Source: Roseivirga ehrenbergii
Lineage (GTDB): Bacteria; Bacteroidota; Bacteroidia; Cytophagales; Cyclobacteriaceae
DNA: 64,000 bases
Reading direction: 5' to 3'
Assembly (NCBI RefSeq): GCF_001593005.1
Contig: NZ_LQZQ01000049.1
Span: forward strand, 248,001 to 312,000
This document shows, one piece after another, positions 9,923 through 16,853 of this stretch. Position 1 is the stretch's first letter; each line of letters begins with the position of its first letter. Below the pieces are notes generated by a model, which made no database searches, was not told the origin of the DNA, and worked only from the letters and a program-made list of their open reading frames with translations. The translations under genes were made by a program, and so were the position numbers.

Positions 9923-10420
9923 ATGAAACGCGTCTTAGTTTTAAATCAGGATTATAGCCCGTTAACAGTTTGCACTGTTGAAAGGGCTTTTCTGCTCTTA
10001 TTTCTAAGCAAAGCCGATATGGTTCATGATGCACCGGGTAAGGTAATGAGAACCGTTAGCGCTCAATATCCAATGCCTTCTGTAATTCGACTTCAGAAAT
10101 ATATTTACTCTCCGTTTAAAAGTGTGGTGCTTTCTCGCCAGAATATATTCAAAAGAGATGGTCAAGAATGTCAGTACTGCGGAAGTACTAAAAGTTTGAC
10201 TTTAGACCACGTACTGCCTAAATCAAGAGGAGGCAAGTCGTCTTGGCAAAACCTAGTAGCCGCCTGCCATAAATGCAATTCAATGAAAGGCGATAAAACC
10301 CCAGAAGAAGCAGGTATGCTGCTTAAAAACCGGCCTTTTAAACCATCTTATATCATGTTTGTAAGAAACTTCAGTGGTTTAACTTCTGAACAGTGGCTCA
10401 AATACTTGAGTCTTAATTAA
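9923..10420 (+). CDS. HNH endonuclease family protein
   Basis: A 165-residue protein with an IscB/Cas9-like HNH core: two CxxC zinc-knuckle pairs (Cys83/Cys86 in CQYCGS and Cys115/Cys118 in CHKCNS), catalytic LTLDHVLPKSRGG (Asp95-His96) and WQNLVAACHKCN with Asn110. The N-terminal VLVLNQDYSPLTVCTVERAF is typical of the widely conserved single-domain HNH proteins of Bacteroidota and Cyanobacteria, whose biological role is not established. It is the last gene of the tsaD-smpB run; rpsA follows after a promoter. Confidence 0.9.
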   Translation: MKRVLVLNQDYSPLTVCTVERAFLLLFLSKADMVHDAPGKVMRTVSAQYPMPSVIRLQKYIYSPFKSVVLSRQNIFKRDGQECQYCGSTKSLTLDHVLPKSRGGKSSWQNLVAACHKCNSMKGDKTPEEAGMLLKNRPFKPSYIMFVRNFSGLTSEQWLKYLSLN

Positions 10421-10436
10421 TTCTCTATTTCTATTC

Positions 10437-10465
10437 TTGATTTTTAATGGATTTTCATACCTTTG
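10437..10465 (+). promoter_or_regulatory. Bacteroidota-type promoter for rpsA
   Basis: TTG at 10437-10439, an 18-nt spacer and TACCTTTG at 10458-10465 match the TTG/TAnnTTTG consensus of the Bacteroidota primary sigma factor. Transcription would start near 10471, giving a leader of about 105 nt before the rpsA ATG. Confidence 0.75.
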
Positions 10466-10488
10466 CAGTCCGTTTTGAGTAAGGCGGG

Positions 10489-10556
10489 CTTTTCGTAATT
10501 TACGAAAGGTTAATCTAAATAAAATCCACCGGTTTTTGCTCTGGTTTCCGGATGGA
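10489..10556 (+). promoter_or_regulatory. Two hairpins in the rpsA 5' leader
   Basis: Hairpin 1 (10489-10509) pairs CTTTTCGTAA with TTACGAAAGG (one G-U pair, very short loop). Hairpin 2 (10525-10556) pairs TCCACCGG with CCGGATGGA through a small bulge. Both lie between the promoter and the start codon at 10577. S1 is autogenously controlled in other bacteria, so an autoregulatory leader is plausible, but this is inference. Confidence 0.4.
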
Positions 10557-10576
10557 GTATTACACAGAGTTTTTTT

Positions 10577-12601
10577 ATGTCAGAAGAAAATAAGACAAAC
10601 GAAGTAGAAGAAGTGAAAACTGCTGCTGCTGAAGTAGAAGCCCCTTCTACTGAGAAAGCTCCCAAAAAAGAAAAGTCGATCAAAGAAGCCCCTGCTGCAA
10701 AAGTAGCTGAAGGTGACGATGCTTTCGATTGGGAAGAATTCGAGAAAAAAGGTTTTGGAGAAGGTTACTCTCGCAAGAAAAGAGAAGAACTAGCTTCAAT
10801 TTACGAAGACACCCTTACTACTGTAGAAGAGAAGAAGGTTGTATCGGCTACCATCGTTTCTATCAACGATAGAGATTTGGTTTTGAACATTGGTTTCAAA
10901 TCTGATGGTTTAGTTGGTGCTTCTGAATTCAGAGACACTCCAGGATTAAAAGTAGGTGACCAAGTAGAGGTATACATCGAAGAGCAAGAAAACGCTTTAG
11001 GTCAATTAGTACTTTCTAGAAGAAAAGCTAAGATCGTAAAGGCTTGGGAATTGATCCAAGATGGTTACGAGAACGACAAAGTGATCGAGGGTATGGTGAA
11101 GAGAAGAACCAAAGGTGGTTTGATCGTAGACGTATTCGGAATCGAGTCTTTCTTACCAGGTTCTCAAATCGATGTGAAGCCAATCAGAGACTTTGATGTT
11201 TTTGTAGGTAAGAAAATGGAAGTGAAAGTTGTGAAAATCAACTACACTAACGATAACGTAGTAGTATCTCACAAAATACTTATCGAGAAAGATCTTGAGA
11301 AGCAAAAAGCTAAGATTCTTGAAAACCTTGAGAAAGGTCAAGTACTCGAAGGTGTGATCAAGAACATGACTAACTTCGGTGTATTTATCGATCTAGGTGG
11401 TGTTGATGGTCTATTGCATATCACAGATATTTCTTGGGGACGTATCAACGATCCAGCTGAGGTGTTGAGCCTTGACGAAAAAGTAAACGTGGTTGTTCTT
11501 GATTTTGACGATGACAAGAAGAGAATCTCTCTTGGCATGAAGCAATTGACTGAGCACCCTTGGGATAAATTGGATGCTGGAATCGAAATCGGTTCTAAAG
11601 TATCTGGCTCAATCGTAAATGTTGCCGATTACGGTGCATTCCTTGAGTTATTCCCTGGCGTTGAAGGTTTAATTCACGTTTCAGAAATGTCTTGGTCGCA
11701 GCACTTAAGAAACCCACAAGACTTCATCAACATTGGTGATAAACTTGATGCGGTTGTGTTGACACTTGACAGAGAAGAAAGAAAAATGTCATTGGGTATC
11801 AAGCAATTGACTGAAGATCCATGGACTAAGAGTGATGTATTAACGAAATACGGTGTGGGTACAAACCACAAAGGTATTGTTCGTAACCTAACTAACTTCG
11901 GCTTGTTTATCGAGCTAGAAGAAGGTATCGATGGTTTGGTACACGTTTCTGATCTTTCTTGGACTAAGAAAATCAAGCACCCATCTGAATTTGTTAAAGT
12001 AGGTGAAGAACTTGAAGTACAAGTATTAGAACTTGATATCGAAAATAGAAGATTGGCCCTAGGTCATAAGCAATTGGAAGAAAACCCTTGGGATACTTTC
12101 CAATCTGTATTCCAGCAAGGATCTACTCACAAGTGTACTGTAATTTCTAAAAATGATAAAGGAGCAACCCTTGAATTACCTTACGGTTTAGAAGGTCTTG
12201 CTACTCACAAGCATTTGAAGAAAGAAGATGGTTCTGAAGTTGAAGTAGGTGAAACCATTGATTTTGTTGTGGTTGAATTCTCTAAAGATGATAAGAGAAT
12301 TGTATTGTCACATACAAACACTCATACTAAACCAGCTCCTTCTGAAAAACCAGCTAAAGCAAGCAAACCAGCTAAAGCTAAAGCAGCGAACAAGTCTAAC
12401 AACGAGGATGTTTCTACTTTAGGTGATCTTGATGCACTTTCTGCATTGAAAGCCGAAATGGAAGATAACACGAAAAAGGCTAACGCAGCTAAAAAAGCAG
12501 CAGAGGTAAAGAAAGAAAAAGCAGCCCCAAAAGCTAAGAAAGAAGCAAGTGCCGAAGAAGCACCTGCAACTGACGAAGCTTCTTCTGAAGAGGAGAAATA
12601 A
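10577..12601 (+). CDS. rpsA: 30S ribosomal protein S1
   Basis: RNA-binding ribosomal protein of 674 residues. Six S1 (OB-fold) repeats run from about residue 85 to 590, each with the VxGxVxxxxxxGxFVxL pattern, for example GVIKNMTNFGVFIDLGGVDG, HITDISWGRI and GLVHVSDLSWTKKIKHP. An acidic N-terminal extension (1-60, Glu/Ala/Lys) and a C-terminal Lys/Ala-rich tail (about 600-674) are typical of Bacteroidota S1. Codon use is strongly biased toward a highly expressed set (GAA, GGT, AAA, TCT), unlike the neighbours. It has its own promoter and a terminator, so it is a separate transcription unit. Confidence 0.97.
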   Translation: MSEENKTNEVEEVKTAAAEVEAPSTEKAPKKEKSIKEAPAAKVAEGDDAFDWEEFEKKGFGEGYSRKKREELASIYEDTLTTVEEKKVVSATIVSINDRDLVLNIGFKSDGLVGASEFRDTPGLKVGDQVEVYIEEQENALGQLVLSRRKAKIVKAWELIQDGYENDKVIEGMVKRRTKGGLIVDVFGIESFLPGSQIDVKPIRDFDVFVGKKMEVKVVKINYTNDNVVVSHKILIEKDLEKQKAKILENLEKGQVLEGVIKNMTNFGVFIDLGGVDGLLHITDISWGRINDPAEVLSLDEKVNVVVLDFDDDKKRISLGMKQLTEHPWDKLDAGIEIGSKVSGSIVNVADYGAFLELFPGVEGLIHVSEMSWSQHLRNPQDFINIGDKLDAVVLTLDREERKMSLGIKQLTEDPWTKSDVLTKYGVGTNHKGIVRNLTNFGLFIELEEGIDGLVHVSDLSWTKKIKHPSEFVKVGEELEVQVLELDIENRRLALGHKQLEENPWDTFQSVFQQGSTHKCTVISKNDKGATLELPYGLEGLATHKHLKKEDGSEVEVGETIDFVVVEFSKDDKRIVLSHTNTHTKPAPSEKPAKASKPAKAKAANKSNNEDVSTLGDLDALSALKAEMEDNTKKANAAKKAAEVKKEKAAPKAKKEASAEEAPATDEASSEEEK

Positions 12602-12628
12602 GGCAAAAGCTTATTCAAATACATATAC

Positions 12629-12662
12629 AAAAGGCACCTTAGCAATAAGGTGTCTTTTTTTG
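12629..12662 (+). terminator. Rho-independent terminator of rpsA
   Basis: AAGGCACCTTA (12631-12641) pairs with TAAGGTGTCTT (12647-12657) around a 5-nt loop and runs into a T tract at 12654-12660. Confidence 0.85.
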
Positions 12663-12691
12663 TTTTTTAAGGTTTAAAATTTAAACAAACA

Positions 12692-12722
12692 TTGGGCACA
12701 TAATCATTAATTGATATCTTTG
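12692..12722 (+). promoter_or_regulatory. Promoter of tRNA-Cys
   Basis: TTG at 12692-12694, a 20-nt spacer and TATCTTTG at 12715-12722 match the Bacteroidota consensus. The mature tRNA begins 13 nt after the -7 box. Confidence 0.7.
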
Positions 12723-12734
12723 CGCTCTCGAAAG

Positions 12735-12805
12735 GGCGTTGTGGCCGAGTGGCTAGGCAGAGCTCTGCAAAAGCTCGTACAGCGGTTCGAATCCGCTCAA
12801 CGCCT
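12735..12805 (+). tRNA. tRNA-Cys (anticodon GCA)
   Basis: A full cloverleaf can be folded. The acceptor is GGCGTTG (12735-12741) with CAACGCC (12798-12804) and discriminator T. The D arm is GCC/GGC, the anticodon stem GAGCT/AGCTC with loop CTGCAAA placing GCA at 12767-12769. The T arm is AGCGG/CCGCT with loop TTCGAAT. CCA is not encoded. It has its own promoter upstream and a terminator 12 nt downstream. Confidence 0.95.
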
Positions 12806-12817
12806 CAAGTTAAATTG

Positions 12818-12850
12818 AAAGCATCAATCAGAAATGGTTGATGCTTTTTT
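12818..12850 (+). terminator. Terminator of tRNA-Cys
   Basis: AAAGCATCAAtC (12818-12829) pairs with GgTTGATGCTTT (12836 onward), loop AGAAAT, followed by a run of T to 12850. Confidence 0.85.
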
Positions 12851-12901
12851 GTTTTGGATGGTATAAAACCATTGAAACGGTTAATGTTTGTATTATATGA
12901 C

Positions 12902-12929
12902 ATAGCCCACGGTTTAAACCGTGGGCTAT
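12902..12929. repeat. 28-nt perfect palindrome, REP-like
   Basis: ATAGCCCACGGTTT is followed directly by its exact reverse complement AAACCGTGGGCTAT. It resembles the REP palindromes that accompany RAYT transposases in Bacteroidota. No transposase gene is seen nearby. It lies in the 487-bp gene-free stretch after tRNA-Cys. Confidence 0.75.
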
Positions 12930-12948
12930 ATTATGAGCTTCAATAGGC

Positions 12949-12964
12949 AATGGTTTTAACCATT
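12949..12964. repeat. Short inverted repeat next to the REP palindrome
   Basis: AATGGTT-TT-AACCATT forms a 7-bp stem 20 nt after the 28-nt palindrome. A degenerate relative (AACCATTGAAACGGTT) lies just upstream near 12867-12883. The three together look like a REP/BIME cluster. Confidence 0.55.
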
Positions 12965-13087
12965 TTCACGATAAGAATATCGAAACTGAAATGTGTGAGA
13001 ATACAGAGAATTGTGGCTGATATAGGTCATGTTTACTTCATCATAAATCATTCTTTAAAGCGAAACTGCCTATTTTCCTTCCCTGAA

Positions 13088-13106
13088 CCTGCCAGCCGCA
13101 GGCAGG
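13088..13106. repeat. CCTGCC...GGCAGG palindromic motif
   Basis: CCTGCC at 13088-13093 and GGCAGG at 13101-13106 flank AGCCGCA. The GC-rich block stands out from its AT-rich surroundings and resembles interspersed GC-rich palindromes of Cytophagales genomes. No gene is supported here. Confidence 0.45.
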
Positions 13107-13173
13107 GTAACGAAGTGTCTAAGGACTTAAATAAGAGAATAAAAATGTACTTAATGTGCGTCTAGCGATTAAG

Positions 13174-13230
13174 CACGGACAGAGTCCTCGAATTCATAGA
13201 TAGTCACAGGTTGGGAGCACCTGCGACAGT
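13174..13230. repeat. Interspersed two-hairpin repeat, copy 1
   Basis: GGACagaGTCC is followed about 19 nt later by ACAGGTTgggagcACCTGCGACA. The same order of elements recurs at 15278-15350, so this is a repeat family member. The rest of 12851-13337 holds the palindromes listed separately and an imperfect stem at 13245-13270, and no gene. Confidence 0.55.
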
Positions 13231-13244
13231 AGTTGCTAGAATGC

Positions 13245-13270
13245 ATCGGATTGATGGAGGCAATTCCGAT
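13245..13270. repeat. Imperfect inverted repeat before the 484-residue unknown gene's 3' end
   Basis: ATCGGATTG and CAATTCCGAT pair with a single bulge around a 7-nt loop. It lies 68 bp beyond the stop of the leftward gene at 13338, but no T run follows in that direction, so a terminator role is doubtful. Confidence 0.4.
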
Positions 13271-13337
13271 AAGAGATGTGGGAAAAAAAGGTCTCCAGAT
13301 TTACCTAGAGACCATTTCAATTTGAATACACTACTTT

Positions 13338-14792
13338 CTAATTTGCTGATTCATTAGGTATGGCATAGGTTACGTAAATGCCATTATTGTCGGTGATAAT
13401 ACAGGTATTCCCTCTTTTTCCATCTGTTCCAAACGACATTACCGTAGTTGGGTTTGTAGATGGATAAGCCAATATGTACATGATAGGTACATAAAGAATA
13501 CTTTTCATTGGGGTAGTAATTTGAGTGCCAGCATAAATCACTTCGTTATCATTTACTACAGTCAATTTAACACCCTGTTTGTTGGTCATTGGTACACCTC
13601 CAAAAGCAGATAGTGGCACTGGGTTAAACAGGGTATAACCTGTTACGTTATTATGCCCCATCACTGTTCCCGTAACCGATGCAAGTGACCTATTGGCTGG
13701 ATCATAGGCTTTACTGAAAGTGAGCGTGATGGCTTGATTAGGCATGGTCAGCTTGTTTTCAACGAAACTCATTGAGGTGTCGAAGTAGAAACCTTTAGAG
13801 GTGACACCGTCTAATGATACACCAATCATTACCACATAATCATCTCCTAGTCCATTTATATATTGCGCTTCTATTGATATAAAGGCAAGAGGAGCAATAG
13901 ACGGAAGTGAGTAATAGCCACTGAATTGAGCTAAATCCTTGGCTGCACCTGGTGTAAGGCTTGGTATTTCATTCGATGCCATGACTGGAAATGGAATGGT
14001 TTGCAACGATCTTGAAACAACAGTATGGCTTGTGTTATTTACGGTCATATTGTTGCAGGCAAAACCACCAGCGGCAGCCGTGCCCATGATTAGGCTAATG
14101 GAGTTATTTCCTTCTGTAAATGAAAAGAAGTACATGTTTAAATTGTATGAAAATGAACCAACCGTACTTAGTGTTCCATTCCCCGTGATGTCATATGAAA
14201 TTTGATAGTTGTCTTCAATTTTCATTACAGGTAACATTGTTTTAGTCGTCTTGCTAGGGCTGAGGTGAAGTGGAACGGTTTCGTAATACTCGCCAATATA
14301 TTGAGCATAAGGAATTGGGTTATTGTAGGTTGTACCAGTGACCGTTACAGGCGTTCCGCCAAAAGGAGTAATGGAACCAGAGAAAGAGGCTGTTGTGCCA
14401 TTTTGCTGGCCACTATGAGTAAAACTTAGAGAAATACCGAAGGTATTCGCGGCTGTTCCGGTTTGTATCAGGTGTGTACCATCAAAGGTTCCGGTAAACG
14501 GAACACGATAGGAAGTTTTACCATCCATACATATGATGAGTGCTAGATCATAAATAGGGGTGGAAGATCCATTTTGAATATGAATGTTAGTGTCTACTGT
14601 AAAGAAAGCTCCAGGCGTATTATCCATTGAGTAATAGCCATTGAAAATCATTAGAGCAAGTAAGTCAGGGCTGGTGGTTACTTGAAGAGGATCGGTATCC
14701 TTATACTTTTCTGCCATTTTTTGGTGGTAGCTTAGCAACTCACCCATTGGGATTTCTGAGCTTGCATTTTTTGGATTTTGTGAATCTTGCAT
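13338..14792 (-). CDS. Unknown 484-residue protein with an internal duplication
   Basis: I do not recognise the family. The protein has two related halves. FNGYYSMDNTPGAFFTVDTN (about 51-70) matches FSGYYSLPSIAPLAFISIEA in the second half. In each half this is followed by a DGxTS strand, a GTAANTFGISLSF or LTMPNQAITLTF strand, a TGT/TGY...NP(I/V)P motif and a YIG or FGG segment. It is rich in Thr, Ser, Gly and Asn with beta-strand periodicity, and has few charged residues after the N-terminal 40. No signal peptide or membrane helix is seen. It is flanked on both sides by repeat-rich gene-free DNA, which suggests accessory status. ATG at 14792. Confidence 0.7.
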   Translation of the reverse strand: MQDSQNPKNASSEIPMGELLSYHQKMAEKYKDTDPLQVTTSPDLLALMIFNGYYSMDNTPGAFFTVDTNIHIQNGSSTPIYDLALIICMDGKTSYRVPFTGTFDGTHLIQTGTAANTFGISLSFTHSGQQNGTTASFSGSITPFGGTPVTVTGTTYNNPIPYAQYIGEYYETVPLHLSPSKTTKTMLPVMKIEDNYQISYDITGNGTLSTVGSFSYNLNMYFFSFTEGNNSISLIMGTAAAGGFACNNMTVNNTSHTVVSRSLQTIPFPVMASNEIPSLTPGAAKDLAQFSGYYSLPSIAPLAFISIEAQYINGLGDDYVVMIGVSLDGVTSKGFYFDTSMSFVENKLTMPNQAITLTFSKAYDPANRSLASVTGTVMGHNNVTGYTLFNPVPLSAFGGVPMTNKQGVKLTVVNDNEVIYAGTQITTPMKSILYVPIMYILAYPSTNPTTVMSFGTDGKRGNTCIITDNNGIYVTYAIPNESAN

Positions 14793-15036
14793 TGGGTTGG
14801 GGTTTTAGTTAAAAAATTAAGTCAATTGGCCCACAGTTCTTCCATTCAGAAATAACTTAAAGAAAGAGATGAGCATCCTTAATGATTAATTAGCTCATTA
14901 AAGGATAACTCAAATATGATAGTTAGAAAATGAGGTAAGTTACCCCCTAAGGGTGAGTATTACTGATACCTACAAAGTGTTGTAAGCTAGGTGGAATGCC
15001 GATAGAATGGCCTAGAATTTATTTATAAATAAGAGT

Positions 15037-15161
15037 CGGTAGGTGGGGGATTACTACCGAACTCTGCTTTACAAAAGAGACCACATTTTCATACACTGCT
15101 CAGAACAGTCACCCCGTAGGGGGCTTTTTCAGAAACACAAGTTGTTAGGTGGCTTGTTGGT
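15037..15161. repeat. 125-bp intergenic repeat, copy A
   Basis: The sequence from CGGTAGGTGGGGGATT to GGCTTGTTGGT aligns without gaps to 16653-16777 with about ten differences (roughly 92% identity). It contains short pairable segments (CGGTAG/CTACCG near the left end, CTGCTCAGAACAG) and no open frame conserved between copies. It could be a MITE-like element or a structured RNA. This lies in the 579-bp gene-free stretch 14793-15371. Confidence 0.8.
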
Positions 15162-15177
15162 GAAGAACACCAACAAG
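15153..15177. repeat. Perfect 10-bp hairpin at the end of repeat copy A
   Basis: CTTGTTGGTG-AAGAA-CACCAACAAG. The right arm repeats the left-end sequence ACCAACAAGGGCGG of copy B (16642-16655), as if the end of one element abuts the start of another. Confidence 0.65.
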
Positions 15178-15213
15178 GGCGGTGAGGCTTAAAACTCGCA
15201 CGGATGTCCGCCC
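15177..15213. repeat. GGGCGG...CCGCCC inverted repeat
   Basis: GGGCGG (15177-15182) and CCGCCC (15208-15213) enclose 25 nt. It continues directly from the preceding hairpin and may be the start of a second, diverged element. Confidence 0.45.
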
Positions 15214-15277
15214 TTCTTGCCTTCGCGAAGCTTCAGCAAAGCAAGTGGGAGGTAGGGAGTTTGTACTCAAGCACACA

Positions 15278-15350
15278 AGGACTGGAGTCCTAGTTTATAA
15301 TCGTGACAGGTTCTGCCAAAGGACAGATAAATCGGAGAACCTGCGACAAG
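15278..15350. repeat. Interspersed two-hairpin repeat, copy 2
   Basis: AGGACTGGAGTCCT (perfect arms AGGACT/AGTCCT), 15 nt, then CAGGTTCT (15307-15314) pairing with AGAACCTG (15336-15343) followed by CGACAAGG. The order and key words match the copy at 13174-13230. Confidence 0.6.
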
Positions 15351-15371
15351 GGTTTCATTGTTTGATTTTTA

Positions 15372-16067
15372 CTAAAGACATTTTTGATCATGTAAGAATA
15401 CATCTTCTGCAAATTCTTTCCACTTCAGTTTTTTACCTTTTAGTGTGGGGCAAGAGTTAAAGATTTTTTCAAAACCCCTTTTTCTGTACTGAAAATCATA
15501 AAACTGAAATACCCTTTCACCATTTACCGAAATAAAGTAAGTGTTGTCCCTCAAACCTTCCAGTGTGATAGAACTCACTGAGGTGCTCCCCGTACTCTCT
15601 GCGTCTGGGTGTGCGTATATCTTTACTTTGGAATCAAATCCTGGATTCATAAGTTGGGCTAATTGATATCGCTCTTGTTTTCCAGGTAGTTGAATTTTGT
15701 CAAAAAATACCCAGCCTCCTTCTGGAAGTACTTCGATAAATTCTTTGTTTTTGAGGTTTTTCAGGATTGGCAATAAGGCCATATCATCAAATCGGTTGCG
15801 TTCGCTGGGTAAAACTGCTAGTCTAACAATGTCTTCCATTTTGATAGTGAAGCGTTCTCCATTTTCACGGATATTGATTTTATCTAGAGAATTGTCGTAC
15901 ATCGACACTGTACCTATCGTACCACGAACTGTATCTCCGCTCGTAAGAACAGCATAAGCCTCGTCAGCCTTTGATATTTCATTTTGATTGAGTTTTTGAA
16001 CAAAAAATTGCGCAGAAGCCTGTGCTATACCTAACACAAAAAACAAGCTGAAAAAAATGGGTTTCAT
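15372..16067 (-). CDS. Secreted protein of unknown function
   Basis: A 231-residue protein with a clear Sec signal peptide (MKPIFFSLFFVLGIAQASAQ, probable cleavage after ASA or ASAQ). The mature part begins with an AYAVLTSGDTVRGTIG strand typical of many Cytophagales periplasmic proteins of unknown role, then NGERFTIKMEDIVRLAVLP, and ends with two cysteines (NSCPTLKG and the C-terminal KCL). I chose the ATG at 16067 over an upstream GTG because it puts the signal peptide at the true N-terminus. It stands alone between repeat copies A and B. Confidence 0.75.
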   Translation of the reverse strand: MKPIFFSLFFVLGIAQASAQFFVQKLNQNEISKADEAYAVLTSGDTVRGTIGTVSMYDNSLDKINIRENGERFTIKMEDIVRLAVLPSERNRFDDMALLPILKNLKNKEFIEVLPEGGWVFFDKIQLPGKQERYQLAQLMNPGFDSKVKIYAHPDAESTGSTSVSSITLEGLRDNTYFISVNGERVFQFYDFQYRKRGFEKIFNSCPTLKGKKLKWKEFAEDVFLHDQKCL

Positions 16068-16164
16068 ATAATTCGATTTAAACACAAAATCCGTAAAAAT
16101 AAATTGAAATACAATAAAGTGGCTTTACTGCAGAACCAGCCTTAGTTTGAAGAATTATCTACTC

Positions 16165-16563
16165 CTATACTTTTTTAATCTCTCCTGTAATAGCGCACAC
16201 CGCTTTGACCGTATTATAGATCGTTCCAAACTTTTCGATATTCCTTTTGAGTAAATCAATGTTCAAACTTTCGTCATTACTATACACTTTCAATTCATAA
16301 TTGATCTCGTCCATTCTTGGAGGTTTTTCTAAACGAATGGCATTCACCGTTATCTCTGCACGGCTATATTCAAACTTCATGAGAACAGAAAAACGCTCTA
16401 CATTTTTAAGAATACAGGCGGAAAAGGAGCTTAAAAATAATTCTGCTGGGTTGGGTAAACTATCGGCCGATTCGGGAGTAATGCCAAAAGAAATTTCCGA
16501 TTGTTTAGCCTGTACAGACGCTTCTTTTTTTGAAAATGAACTGGCTTTGATTGAATACTGCAT
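16165..16563 (-). CDS. OsmC family protein
   Basis: A 132-residue member of the OsmC/Ohr fold, which reduces organic hydroperoxides with paired cysteines. Here Cys50 lies in NPAELFLSSFSACILKNVE and Cys123 in VKAVCAITGEIKKV, the two expected positions; Glu41 before the first helix is also in place. The N-terminus is shorter than in Ohr proteins. The reductant and substrate are unknown. It lies about 100 bp upstream of the start of the secreted unknown, on the same strand. Confidence 0.82.
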   Translation of the reverse strand: MQYSIKASSFSKKEASVQAKQSEISFGITPESADSLPNPAELFLSSFSACILKNVERFSVLMKFEYSRAEITVNAIRLEKPPRMDEINYELKVYSNDESLNIDLLKRNIEKFGTIYNTVKAVCAITGEIKKV

Positions 16564-16640
16564 AAATGAATGTGGTTTTCAGCTTAAAAAACTCAATACT
16601 AAAGAGTGGAAAAGTTAAGAAGACTTTCTGGATTATTGCA

Positions 16641-16778
16641 TACCAACAAGGGCGGTAGGTGGGGGATTGCTACCGAACTCTGCTTTACAAAAGAGACCAC
16701 ATTTTTACACACTGCTCAGAACAGTCACCCCGTAGGGATCTTTTCCCGAAACACAAGTTGTTAGTCGGCCTGTTGGTA
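16641..16778. repeat. 125-bp intergenic repeat, copy B, with terminal inverted repeats
   Basis: The core 16653-16777 matches copy A. This copy is bounded by TACCAACAAG (16641-16650) and CCTGTTGGTA (16769-16778), which are inverted repeats of each other with one mismatch, as expected of a small non-autonomous mobile element. No target-site duplication is obvious by eye. Confidence 0.75.
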
Positions 16779-16792
16779 ATTGAACAATAATT

Positions 16793-16839
16793 ATCGGTTA
16801 TAAACCGATTTGCAGTAACTCCTCGATGCAATCGAGGAG
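16793..16839. repeat. Two hairpins between repeat copy B and the GT51 gene
   Basis: ATCGGTT-ATA-AACCGAT at 16793-16809 and CTCCTCGAT-GCA-ATCGAGGAG at 16819-16839. The second sits 15 bp past the stop of the leftward gene at 16854 but lacks a T run, so it is not a clear intrinsic terminator. Confidence 0.5.
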
Positions 16840-16853
16840 GAGTCAAAGTGGCT

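Noticed and set aside
9923-10420. HNH gene as part of a mobile intron, IscB or restriction system
   Set aside because: No RuvC domain, guide RNA-like sequence, intron structure or methylase is nearby, and it sits in a tight housekeeping gene run.
12950-13165. A 71-codon open frame to the right of tRNA-Cys
   Set aside because: It runs through the AATGGTT repeat and the GC-rich palindrome, and its product resembles no protein and has no codon bias. It is repeat-derived.
15182-15460. A 92-codon open frame on the plus strand
   Set aside because: It crosses two interspersed repeats and the 3' end of the secreted unknown on the other strand; nothing in the product looks protein-like.
16301-16618. 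A 105-codon plus-strand frame opposite the OsmC gene
   Set aside because: The OsmC family match on the minus strand explains the region.
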